In this document: in pieces, positions 21,608 to 34,489 of the stretch
Layout: each line of letters begins with the position of its first letter
Position numbering within the stretch: the stretch's first letter is position 1
DNA from: Plumapathes pennacea
Lineage: Eukaryota; Cnidaria; Anthozoa; Antipatharia; Myriopathidae
Direction: 5' to 3'
Length of the DNA: 64,000 bases
Assembly: GCA_964036295.1 (NCBI GenBank)
Contig: CAXIWU010000012.1
Coordinates: forward strand, 1 to 64,000
Program-made: the position numbers and the translations under genes
Notes under the pieces: model-generated
Databases searched by the model: none
What the model saw: the letters and a program-made list of their open reading frames with translations, nothing else
What the model was told of the DNA's origin: nothing

Positions 21608-24600
21608 ATGAGTGGCGAGTCTCCCGTGTCGAAAAGGCGCCGTCGTCGAGAAAGTCCGTTCGTGCTAACCGAGGCCGCTGAAAGTCGTGGAGGAGATGAT
21701 GATGGAGAACAAGAGCAGGAAGGAGCAGCAGAAGAAGAAGAACAACCAGATGAGCAGCAGCAGCAGCAGCAGCAGGAGGAGGAGGAGGAGGAGGAAGTCG
21801 TTTCGCAGTAAGTGCTCGTATTTAAACTGGGCTTTAAGCGCTTTAATAGTGGCGCCAAGTTTTGTGATAAAATAATACTTTTACAATCGAAGTCGACAGT
21901 CGATGCCGGCATAGATGCCGCCGGTTCTTTTCAGGTAGTTCTCTGCAGGTAGTCGTCCGCGTTGATTTGATCTATCCTGAGCTGTTAAGACCCGAATTCT
22001 AGTCAAGTGTCGATCGAGTATCGAGTATAGACCGGTAATCGGGATTCGTTGTCTGCCACAACACTAGACACAAAAATGACCTTCACTGCACTTCAATGAC
22101 TTTCTGAGATATGAATTTGCTATATCAGAAGACCTACAAGGTCCCCGTGTCTGGAATTCAATACCTTTATCCCTTCGTCAGTCTCTATATAAAACTACAC
22201 AACCACAAAAAATTGCTCAAGTCATATTTTCTTACTGTGACAACCTAGCATAAATAGATCCTACTTGTAACAGTACCCAGCTGCATGTATTATCTTCAGT
22301 GTAACTATTTTTTATTTGTATGATTGTGACAACCTAGCAATATTATCTAGTATTATTGTCAGCATAACTAAACTTATTTACCTATTCACACGAATCTTTA
22401 TAATAATTAAATTATTTGCAATCCTGCAGTTATAGATCCTACCTGTATGTGATGGTACTGAGTCATCGTGTGTAACCAAATGTATCTATTTTTGTGTGGT
22501 TAGACACTTGTAGTAATAATGTTGTATTGTATGCACGTGCAAGTGTGAATTGTTTATCGCACTGCCGTTGCATGTAGTGCATGTAGTGCCGAGCTGGTCC
22601 GATCGAAATGCTTCTTTTCCGTGTATTTCTAATCTGAACTTGTCCTCGGCGTTTATTCTCAGGTGCACCCCCTCTCTGTACAGACGAGTGGACAGAGAAA
22701 GGGAGGAGCAGATGCTGGCCCAACCCCTGGGCGTGACCCCCTATTTCCCGTCAGGCCTGTCCGTGGAAGGCGCGCCTCTCCAGTTCGACTTCGATCTCTT
22801 CCTATTCGACAGCCTGCACCTACCGTTTGGCCTGTTCGAGGAGGACAAGGGCGACGCCGTTGACTTTGAGAACCTCCAAGAGTGCAAGGCGTACTGCGAG
22901 AGGTTCGCCCGCGACGCTCTCGACGAAGCCAGGGACATCAGAAGAGAACAAGACGAGGAAAGCGCTCGGACCCCGGCAAGCACCCCGGCGGCGGCGGCGT
23001 CACTTGACAAGCAGGCCATGTTCCGGACAGCGGGCAACGGCCTGGACGGAATGCTCGCAACGGGAATTGCATCGTGCGATCGCAATATAGCGCGAGTGAG
23101 ACAGGACAGGTGAGATAACCTTTGCTCCCTTCCCTCCTCCCCCCCCCCCCCCCAAAAAAAAAAAACAAAACAAAACAATCCACCCCCACCCCGACTCTAA
23201 CTCAAGCCAATGAACTGACACACACCGCGAATATTGATTTATGCAGTTGCATTTATTTGATCAGTTGTTTACAGATCAAAGTTCACTAGTTGGTTTGAGA
23301 GAATCTGCATTTTGAACCTGGGAGTGAAAATAGTGTAAATATGTGTTGCGAATATTGATTTATGCAGTTGCATTTATTTGATCAGTTGTTTACAGATCAA
23401 AGTTCACTAGTTGGTTTGAGAGAATCTGCATTTTGAACCTGGGAGTGAAAATAGTGTAAATATGTGTTCAACATTTGCTTGCAATCTCTCACAGATTTGG
23501 CAACGTCATGGTGCTCGGAGCTCCAGCCTGGAGCGACCTGTCGCCGCAATTCATGCACGGGTATCCCAGGCGTCTGGTCACCGCTGACCATGGGGGCTTC
23601 CTCCCGGGGAACGTTTGCGTGGCGGCCAGGATTTCAAACCAATTCATGCGAAGCATGGCGCCCGGGGACATTGCAGGGTTCTGCTACAGGCAGGCCATGT
23701 CCAGCCTGGGCCTCACCCTGCCCGAGCTGTTCCTGGCCAGGCAGTCGGCCCTCGCATACTCCGGTCAGGCCAGGCAGCCACAGCGACTGGTGCACAGCAT
23801 GGTGAGGTACGGGATCGACTTCCTCACCTTCTCTGCCCTGGGCAGCGAGGAACTCGTGAGACTGGACGAGCTGGGCTCGGCACTCAACCGGAGGCACGCC
23901 GAGAACCTCAGCCCTGAACAGTACCAACACCAAGAGGGCGACGAGCAGTCCACCTCCGACACGGACGGAGCAGTGTCCGAGGACTCGGTGGAGCTGGAGT
24001 CCAGTTTCCTGGCCGACAGACTGTCGCAGAGCGACAGAGAGAAGCTGGGAGCTGACCTCCCCAGGCTGAAGACCCAGCTGCTCGAGCAATTCGGGGGCGG
24101 AGCGAGCGCCCCGCCGCCTCGACAGCCACCAGACGAGGGGACGTCCCGTCCCAGGGCTCGGTCGTCCACCTCAGCAGCTCAGTCTTCGGGCAGCTCTTCC
24201 ACAAGACGTAGGCGCTCCAGGAGGGAGGGTGTCGGGGCAGTGGCAACTGTCGAGGACGCAGGCTCCGGGCAACAGGTGGCAGCAGCAGCAGCAGCAGCAG
24301 CAGCACCGCCGGGCGAGGAAGACCTGGGGCAACGCCTCGCAAGGGTCCCTGGCATCAGTGTCGCCCACCTTCCCAGCCCCTCTGCCTTGGCCTCGCTTCG
24401 GGAGTTCTTCAGGAAGCACGTACCGGTGGAACGAGCTGTAAGTGAGCACATGTTATTATTAGGACAGATCACTGCTAGCCCATTCTTTCTCTAAGAGTCA
24501 GAGAATAATAGTTGCCCTGTTGGCGATTTTTGCAGAATTACTATCAATGTAATAATGATATCGGTAGTAGTAGATGGAGGAGTTGTACTATTGTTATCAT

Positions 24601-25857
24601 TATTTACTAGATTCCATTCACTATTTCTAAATGTTCGCCTCGGAAGAAATGGCCACATGCCAGCCAAGCATAAAGGCTGTGCATGCTATCAATCGATAGT
24701 GTTTATCCAGCACCACATTTTGGCTGTCCCATTAATGCAAAAGGTAATATTACAACATGTTAATTGGTGCAAGGCAACCGTGATAACCCTAAGGCTAGGA
24801 TAGACAGCTTACTGAACGAGTTTAAATAGAGAGTTGTTATTGTTGAATGCTGAACATCTTTTGACCAACTCTCTCGCTCAGTTTCTCACCAGATATACAC
24901 TGCACAGCAGAATAAATTCCCACCCCGTCTCCAGTCACACATTTCAAAACAGGGTAAAGCAGGGTCAATCTCACCGACTGAATCTGACTCCTTCAGCAGG
25001 TTGAAGGCCTAGCCTCCAGAACTCCAGGGGCACAGGTGCCCGAGAGCCCATCGACCGTCTTCGGGGAGCTCGCCCTGGGCCTCCACAGGACCAGGCGCTC
25101 GCGAGAAGTCCGAGCTGCACTCCAGGCTCTTTGGGATCTAGCGTCCAGGGTGTGCGTCTGCAGCGTTCCCGATATTGGCCCACTGGAAGATGGAATAACC
25201 CCAAGTCCCTCCGAGGACTGCCCATACAGGATGAACCAGTCCCTGGGGCAGTTCATCGATCCCGCATCCGAAGTGTGCCGGGCCAACTGCTCTGTGTGCG
25301 AGGTCTTCCGGGAGTACGGCAAGCTCCAATCCTGTGGCATAACAACCAACCTGGACAAGAACTCTCGCATGCAGAGCATGGTCACCCTAGGTTCCCTTGT
25401 GGTCAACCTCCTCTGGGGGGGCTCTCTGGAAACCGCACAGGAGCAGAACCAAATAAAGGCCCTGATGCAGAAGCTCCTCAGCTGCGGGAAAGACAAAGTA
25501 AATGCCGTCCTCAGCGTGGGACTGCTGGCAAGGAACCACACGCCCAGAATCGCCCAGGTGTACCTTTCATCAGGTTGGTCCGACTTCTGGAGGGAAATGA
25601 GGAGAGTGGGCACAGCACTGTACCACCAGGATTCCAAACGGGCCTGCTCTGCTGTGCTATCATTCATCAGAATGAAATGTGTGCCACCAGGGAATGCTTG
25701 GTCCTACTACCTCACCAGCAGTGACGAAGCGTCAGAGACCCAAGCGCTGGAGGCTCTGCTAGGCCACAGTGTTGCTGAAACGACATCAACGGCAGCATCA
25801 ACGACAAGCACAAGCACAACAACTGCACCCAGCAGCAGCAGCAGCTCCCATGAGTGA
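21608..25857 (+). CDS. Unknown element protein, unit C
   Basis: Exons: 21608-21807, 22663-23109, 23495-24437, 25000-25857. Translation of the long exons is identical to unit B. The stop lies 1.9 kb into the tandem repeat of the following phase-shifted copy only if the array is cut at the window start; within the core-based unit it is internal. Confidence 0.75.
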
Positions 25858-28800
25858 GTGACTGACTACATTAAGCAAGTTAGTTGGACTTTCATTTCTC
25901 AAACTGCTTTGACATGACTCAGGTATCGAATTGTGAATATTGTTGAGCACCTGTAAGATATTTTGCTTCATGTTAGCCATTAGCCATTTCAAATAATTTG
26001 AGTCTACAATATTAGCCATCTTAGCCTGTTGTTGCAAGTTTCAAGTTTATGATATTATGTCAATACCACACAAGGACAGGAGAAGATAATAGGTATTTAA
26101 GCCATTCATCAAATTTGAGTCTACAATATTATAGTGTTCCAAGGTGATGCTGTTCTAGTTGCTACGACACCGGCTGGGTCAGACTTCGGGTTAAAAAAAA
26201 AAAATCCAGTAAGCTTATATCCTGTAAGATATTTCACTACATGTTAGCCTGCTGTTCACAGCTAATTTCCATATACAAGTTCAAGTTCATTATCTAAATA
26301 CCACAAGGACATAGGAGAAGATGATAGGTATTAACCATTTCAAATTTGAGTCATAATAAACTGCTTTGACATGACTCGGGTATCGAATTGTGAATTGTTG
26401 AGGCACCTCTAAGATATTCCACTACATCTTAGCCTGTTGTTCACAGCTAAATTTTATGCCCAAATTCAAGTCTCAAGTTGTATCATATTGTATTAATATC
26501 ACACAATGACAGGAGAAGATGATAGGTATTAGCCATTTCAAATATCACAGTGTTCCAAGGTAATGTTTTTTCTAGTTGCTACGACACCGGCTGGGTCAGA
26601 CTTCAGATTAAAAAAAAAAAAAATCCAGTAAGATTATATCCTGTGAGATATTTCACTACATGTTAGCCTGCTGTTCACAGCTAATTTCCATATACAAGTT
26701 CAAGTTCATCATATAAATAGCACACAAGGACATAGGAGAAGATGATAGGTATTAACCATTTCAAATTTGAGTCGATTAATAATTCTAGGTACTAAGTAAT
26801 ATTGCAGTTTTCTGTTATCAAACCCAGTGGGTCAGACTTTAGATTAAAAAGAAGTCCAGTTCTCAACTGACTGTGTGTGATAAAGTCTACGAGTAAATCG
26901 GCACTGAGTTACATTGGTTTCGATTGAAAGTGTGTAAGCCAAAAGGGCACGGGACATTCAGTTGAAGCTGCTCGACGTGTACTACGGTTCAAAATGGCTC
27001 GAGATCACTTTTCAAACTGCTTTGACATGACTCGGGTATCGAATTGTGAATTGTTGAGGCACCTCTAAGACATTCCACTACATGTTAGCCTGTTGTTCAC
27101 TGTTCAAGTTCATTAATATATAAATAGCACACAAGGACATAGGAGAAGATGATAGGTATTAACCATTTCAAATTTGAGTCGAATAACAATTCTAGGTACT
27201 AGGTAATATTGCAGTTTTCTGTTATCAAACCCAGTGGGTCAGACTTTAGATTAAAAAGAAGTCCAGTTCTCAACTGACTATGTGTGATAAAGTCTACAAA
27301 TAAATTGGCACCGAGTTACACTGGTTTCCACTGAAAGCAATCTTTTGATAATAACCCTTGTGGTGTTTATGAAAATATTGAAGGGTGCATGACTCATTTT
27401 CAAGTGTGACATAACATATCATGGGGTGGCTGACTCACACTTGCAAGTGTGACACTTGACTGACATAAACATCATGGGATGCGTGACTCACACTCGCAAA
27501 TGTACATAGGACTGGTTTCATGATAACATGGGATGCGTGACTCACACTCGCAAATGTACATAGGACTGGTTTCATGATAACATGGGATGCGCGACTCACC
27601 CTCGGGAGTGCCAAATTGACCGCTGTCCACACCATGGGGTGTGGATGAAACTCTCAATTCACCCCAGTAGGGTGACTAACTTTAAGAAATCACCCTTCGA
27701 GTGTCGAAAGAGTCCTGGAGGAAGGTTAGGGTTCAGCCCCGCCACGAACTCGCAAAATATGTGTTATGTTTCCAAAGAGAACAACCTTCCGCCCTATTAG
27801 GACAGCCCTACAACCGATTCGGTGAATTTTGATATGCACGAACCCTTGGGTGTGCATGATAAATTGTTCCTGGCATAGGATACATTCTATGACAAGATCG
27901 ACTCACCTCGTGGCTCGTTCGCTCGTTGTGCGATTAACACTCCGAAACGCGAGGGGACGTGGCGTTGTAAAACTGTCGGCAGTTGCCTTGGGAGTCCAAG
28001 GAAGCGATTTATGCAGCGCACTTTGATAGGAATGGATTGGTTGGCACCAGAATACGGCTTGAAAGCGGTTCTGCTGACGTCGAAACCACATCCGCCATTT
28101 TGAAAGGAGGACTTCTCGTTTCCAGGGCCTTCGAGTGGGGAACTGGTATCGAATGGTCCCTCGTCGAGAGAAGACTGGACTCGAACTAGAAGTCAGGGAT
28201 TGCTGTGCTGTCATAATTTGCTGATAAAAACGGGCTTTTGTACTGGATTTCTTGAACTCGAGCATTCCGGAAGAACGCTGGTAAGTGCACATGTAGTGAA
28301 GAACGCGCTGTACGAAAAGTCGACCACGTAATCTCGGCTGGTAATTAAATTTAGTTCCCCATTGTACAAGGCAGAGTTGAATACAATCTTTGCTTGCTGT
28401 TAGAACCAGTTTATTGAATTGATTTCTTGAACTGTAGTAATTAAACAAGAACAATATTATTGTAGTAACACCAACTCGAGAAGGATTATGTAGATATAAG
28501 TCATTGTACAGAACTCATACTGTATATAAACAACCACAGGTCTAAATAGACACAAATAGTCATTTCAAGTGAATGGGACAGGGTATTGCTTTACAAATCC
28601 GGTGTAGCGTGAAAAACTTTTTACCGGGTGACATTCTTGAATAATTCTCAGTGATATTATTGTTATTATAATTATTATTATCATTACTTTTCCTTTTTGT
28701 TTGTTTGAATGCACTCTCCAATCTTAAAAGATAGCAAGCAATAGAAGACCCACTGATTTAAATTTGGTAATCACGTCTGCAGAAATCTCTGGGATGTATT

Positions 28801-29655
28801 ACAAGCAATCCAGGGACTTCCTTATGCCTCAAAATTTTATGTTTTTTGTGACAGGGTTCCACTCCATGAAAATAAGCATTTTGCATTCAAAGCAGGAGGA
28901 AACTACCATATTTCTTGAACTCGAGCATTCTGGAAGAACGCTGGTAAGTGCTTATTTTCATTGTACAGAACTCATACTGTACACAAACAACCACAGGTCT
29001 AAATAGACACAAATAGTCATATTCGACATCAAGTGAACGGGACAAGGTATTGCTTTACAAATCCGGTGTAGCGTGAAAAACTTTTTACCGGGTGACATTC
29101 TTGAATAATTCTCAGTGATATTATTGTTATTATTATTATTGTTATCATTACTTTTCCTTTTTGTTTGTTTGAATGCACTCTCCAATCTTAAAAGATAGCA
29201 AGCAATAGAAGACCCACTGATTTAAATTTGGTAATCAAGTCTGCAGAAATCTCTGGGATGTATTACAAGCAATCCAGGGACCTCCTTTATGCCTCAAAAT
29301 TTTATGTTTTTTGTGACAGGGTTCCACTCCATGAAAATAAGCATTTTGCATTCAAAGCAGGAGGAAACTACCATATTTCTTGAACTCGAGCATTCTGGAA
29401 GAACGCTGGTAAGTGCTATACGAAAGTTGACCACGTAATCTCGGCTGTAAATAAATTTAGTTCCCCATTGTACAAGGCAGAGCTGAATGAGGCAGACACA
29501 ATGTTTGCTGTTAAAACCAGTTTATTGAATTGATTGTAATAACACAACTCGAGAAGAATGATGTACATATAAGTCATTGTACAGAACTCATACTGTATCT
29601 TATTAAACAACCACAGGTCAGGTCAACAGTGTCATTTGGTTAGTGCAATTAAACT

Positions 29656-30736
29656 TCAGGTCTGTCGCGTTGCAATATTTGCAATATTTGATTCTTGGAG
29701 TTGCCTATGTATCTGCCGAGCTGTGGTCAACAGGCGTATTCCACCAGATGGCTTGTGCAGTTCAGTCTCTACTGGAAAGAGGGCACTTACAGGCTCTTGC
29801 CAGAGCTCTCCATCCAGATGTAGTTGATAGAGGTTTCTGCAATTTCCAGTGGTACCCATGGATCTGTACCAAAGGAGGGAGGCCAACTTTCGAGAGGTGT
29901 AGCTTGCAACCTGTCCAAGCAGAATTGCTGGTCTCCGAAGGGTACTTTTGCGTTCTACTAGTGCCACGAAGGTACCTGGAGCAGGTCTAATGCCTGTTTG
30001 GTCGTCGCCACTGTCACTGCTAGTGCCACTGTCAGGAGCATCCGGTTCGAGGGTGCGTCTCATGCCTTCCTGGGCAAAGGCAAGCGCAGGTGCAGTCTTT
30101 TCTGAAGCTGTCCTACGGTCGTAGGTTAGCTCTGCTTGTCTGCGTGTGTGTCTCAGGGCTGCTGCCAATGAATCCTTGAGTGTGTCGTCACAATTTCTGA
30201 AAGGAGAAACAGTAAGTTGAGTTGAGCCAAAGCTAGATGAATTAACTGCTGTGACTGAGATATGTCATAAAATACCTCAGAGTCAAAATAATTCAGTGAA
30301 ATATCTAAAATAAATCATGGGGTTCTTCATAGTTTTGGCAAAGACTTAGTGTTTTTGTTAGTTAAAGTCCCTGTTCACATGATTATCTCTGACCATGACT
30401 GTCATTGAAAGTAGAGAATATTCTGTATATGCATACTGCAAACGTACACTGAGTCTAGCACAAACTTGGGCTATCTTACCTCTGCTCGTAGGCCCACGTG
30501 ATAAAAGATGAGCGAAGACAGTTTACTGACAACCGAAGACCAACCAACTTGTGGAAGATCCCAGCGATGTGGCTACTGAAGGAGCCAGCACTAAAGTGTC
30601 TACCAACGTTGTTCTGGGAAGAGCAGAAAGAAAGGTTAGCTCAAACTTCTCAGCAAAGCCCTGTCAGTAATAGTAACCATTTCAGTATTAGAAGATAGCC
30701 CAGTCTCATTTTTGGACATTTGGAAGGTTTGGTTTA

Positions 30737-30809
<73 letters not shown>

Positions 30810-31957
30810 CTTTATTTGAGTGTCAATGGATTTAGCTTTCATCAAACTAATTGGGACACTAGATATCCAAATTAAATATTCTAGAATACTCAATACTCTA
30901 CAGTTGCTTAAGACATTAAGCCTACAAGAGACACTGTATTGAACTTCCTCCAAGTGCACAGAAACATTTTCATTCTCACTCACTCACTCTCACTCTCTCT
31001 TTCTCTTACCAGGAAGAGATATTGTTCAGGTTCTGGTTTTCCCACCCTCGGCAACAGCTGGGGTCTGTGTGTGTCCAGATACTCCGTCAACAATTTTGGC
31101 AGATCGAAGAAGGACCCTTTGCCCTGGAAGGAACAACAGATCCGAGGTTAGACAGTGATGTGAACAGGACTGTGTGAAATTCACTTGGACGGGCCTTTGA
31201 ATCCCAAGAGTGATCAACTTCAATATTCTCTTCCTTTAGTTTCTTACCAGAAATGTATGTCAGAGTAAGAAGAACTTGGCTTTTGATATCCCTTGAAGTC
31301 AATAGTGGTTGATTGGTTGTACTAAATCCTGTGTCCCTCCCAGTCTAGATTCATATCAGTATTCACTTCGAACAGAGGCGAGGGGGCAGTAGAAATGGTT
31401 TTACACTTACGGAAAGGGGAATGCGTTCTGCTGGCCTGTGCCTTATGGTCTTGAACTGCTGAAAGATTAGTGTGTATTTGTCTTCCGAGTCGAGGACCAA
31501 GACATTTTTCCCGTTGAAGTCATTTCTGTTGAATGGGCCGGACTCTATCTCCCCGTAGATCTCGAGTGTACGAATTTCCATTGCACGGGCCGGTGGCATC
31601 GATGTGTAAAGGGCCAACAGCACGAGGTCCATGCTTTCTCTGTGTTTTGCATGACCCTTTGCCAGGTTGAAGCGTTCTTGTTGCAGCTCTGCAGCACGCA
31701 AAATTTCTGGCCTGTTTGGGGTGTTAAAAGACAAACACTGGTTCCACCAAACTGTCACTCCTGTAGCAAGCTGCCATAAATAGCTACCTCCCCCCCCCCC
31801 CCCCCCTTAGTAATAATAATAATATTTTTTCACTTCAAGTTTATGTAATAAACGTAATAATAATAATAATAAATAATGTGTTAAAGCTTTGAATGTGTTA
31901 AAGCTTTGCTTTGAATTTACACATCTGTAATGTTGTCTGTTCCCCCTCCCTCCCTCC

Positions 31958-31988
<31 letters not shown>

Positions 31989-33127
31989 AAACAAAAATAA
32001 AAGGGCAACGTACCACTCCAACCACTTGCCCTTCTCGGCCAAATCTTCCTTGGTTTGGGGACGTTCGCGATCTCCCTCCCTCTGCAACTGTGACGCTTGC
32101 GACCGGAGTTGGTTAATAACGGCAACTCTCCTATATTCCGGGGCCTCTGAGCTGTGTAGCATTTTCACGGCGTACAAAATCGATGACACATGGTTTGACA
32201 GCGTCGCTGACTTTAGATTGCGGGTATTCTGAAAAGAACGAAGCATGTGGTTACTGAATGCGGTTCAACTCAAAGAAAGCGCGCAAAGCACTCGACTCTC
32301 CCTTCAAAACTCGGACACGCGCGAAAAGTATGACAAAGGCTTCTTGCATACATACCTTCAGAAAATCGAGGTATGCCTCGATCAAGGCAATGTCGCAAAA
32401 CGACGATGGCTTCATAGTCCTTTCTCGTCCATATACGAAGCCAAGGTAGCCTGAAAAGCGAGACATACGATACATTAGTAAAATGCGACGAGGTTAGATT
32501 CCTAGCATTTTTTTCTTTTTTTGCCTGAAATGAAGGTTGTGCATACAGATGTTGGCGCTGGAATTTTCTTCTGAGAAGTGAGTACTTACACATGATCCTT
32601 TCGCTCGTTTTGGAAAAGGTAGCTATGGTTATGGGCGGTGCTCTTCGCAGGAGATTGTGTTCGCGCGTCCAGAAATCACGTAGGTCTGTAAGAAATGTGC
32701 TCATTTCTGCGGTCAGCAAAGTCGGGTCCAGAGCGTAGCCTCGCGGTCTCTTGTCAGTGGGTATCTTGTCAGTGTAGACGTCGTGGCCCTGAGCGGCGCA
32801 TTCGACTAGGGTTTGGGGTTCTTCCACGGCGATGCTGTCGTGGTTGCCGTTGTCGTCAGGAACATCATGATCATCATCTAGGCCGCTGGTCTCGTGAGCA
32901 TCGATTTCATCGGCGCTGCTGCTGTCGCTGTTGCTTTGGTCGTGCAGGTCACTGCTGGCCTCGTCAGATTGTAGCTCGGGTATGTCGGCGCTGTTGCGTT
33001 GAATCGTGGATCGTGAATACTCCCCCTCGTCGTCTGATGATGACGGGGACGGTGATGATGATGATGATGATGATTCCTCGGATGACTCGGTGCCTTGATC
33101 AGTATAACTTAAGATTAAGTTTTCCAT
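29656..33127 (-). CDS. Crypton-like tyrosine recombinase, unit D
   Basis: Exons on minus: 32590-33127, 32356-32450, 32014-32228, 31411-31711, 31010-31123, 30480-30613, 29656-30196. I see no disruption; splice sites and catalytic residues match unit B. Confidence 0.85.
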
Positions 33128-34489
33128 TTCAGCGAAGATGTCTCTTGCGTGAAGACTAGTAGAGGTGTGAGAATGCGTAGGAAGGTAAACAAGCTTCGTT
33201 GCCATTGGCAGCAAGCTGAAGGCAGCCAATCACGTGCGAGATTTTAGCCGCGTAATGAGCGGTAAGGTTCTGATAGCAGAGTGATGAGAAAACCGGCCCG
33301 AAAGGTTGAGAAAAGTCCTATTTACTTCTTTCTCCTGCTCTCTCAATATCTTTGCTGGTTTTGTTTTCTTGTGGGGCGGTTGCCGTGCAAGAGACACGTG
33401 CACGGTAAAAAGGCGGGGGCGCGCGCGTTCCCAGTCCCCCTCGGCCAAACTGAAAGTTTGGGCCAAGCAGTTGGGCGAAGTTTGAAGTGTTGTGAGTGAC
33501 GGTCCGCTGTGTACAGCATAATGAATTGAAGGTGAAAGCCTTGGGTACACATGCAGGAATACTTGGCGAAAGTTTGATGCGATTCTGTCATTAGGGCGAC
33601 TTGGAGAGTAACATCGAAAAAGGGGTATTTGCAAAAAAGAGCGATATTTGGAAAGTCGGCGCTTGTGAAGGAAAAGCTGGAAAGTGTTGAAAGTTGTCAG
33701 AAAGCTTGCTGGGACGATGAGGATAGTTTTTGGTTAACATTTGTGCTATGTTTGTTGAGCGGTTGAGTGGATTTAGGGTTAAAATAAAGGGAAAACTTTG
33801 GGGTGATTTTGCAGCGGAACGCGTGAGTGGATCTGGGTGAAAAACTGTCGGGGCCCTTCCTAAGAAAGCAGAGTAGCGTTTGGAGGTGTTTTCGTAAAAG
33901 GGGAAAGAGTGCATGTGGCAGTTTTTGATGTTAAAGATGGGCAAGTGAATGCGTCGTCCATCTTGGAATATGAGTGAGACTGGGCTCGAGTATTGGGGAG
34001 GGCTTGGTTCTACGGCGAGAACAATGGGGTCACGCGATGGATACGGGGTTTTCGCTGAGACATGTAAAGTGTAAAAAGTTGTAAAAATGTGTTTAGGATC
34101 GGGGTGCTGGACTGTTTTGTGGATGTAAACTGAGTGAATACACTTGCAAGGCAGCAAGTTAGATCGACGACTCGAACGTTCGATGTGTTGAAATAATGGG
34201 CTTGGCGAGGCGGGGCAGGGTGGAGTCGATGACGAATGGAGTGTCTGAAGCAATTGTCGAGTGTTTGTTGGACGTAAATAATAAGCTTGGGAGGTGGGGT
34301 CGATGACGAATCGAGCCAAATCGAGTGTCCGATGCGATTGTGGACTAATTTGGTCAATGTAAATAATACACTTTGCAAGGTGTGGTAATTTTGGTATGTG
34401 ATGTAATCAAGTGAATAAAAGTATAAATGAGAGAGCCGAAAAGCTCACAATCATATCACAATCATTGCTGGAGTGGAAGAGTGTTAAAA

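Larger units (their letters stand above)
14842..27723 (+). repeat. Tandem-array unit C (complete, 12882 bp)
   Basis: Same content as unit B. It is 4 bp shorter: one AAT repeat fewer near 17855-17926, and a one-base net change in the C-run/AC-run near 19070-19107. All predicted exons have identical lengths to unit B. Confidence 0.97.
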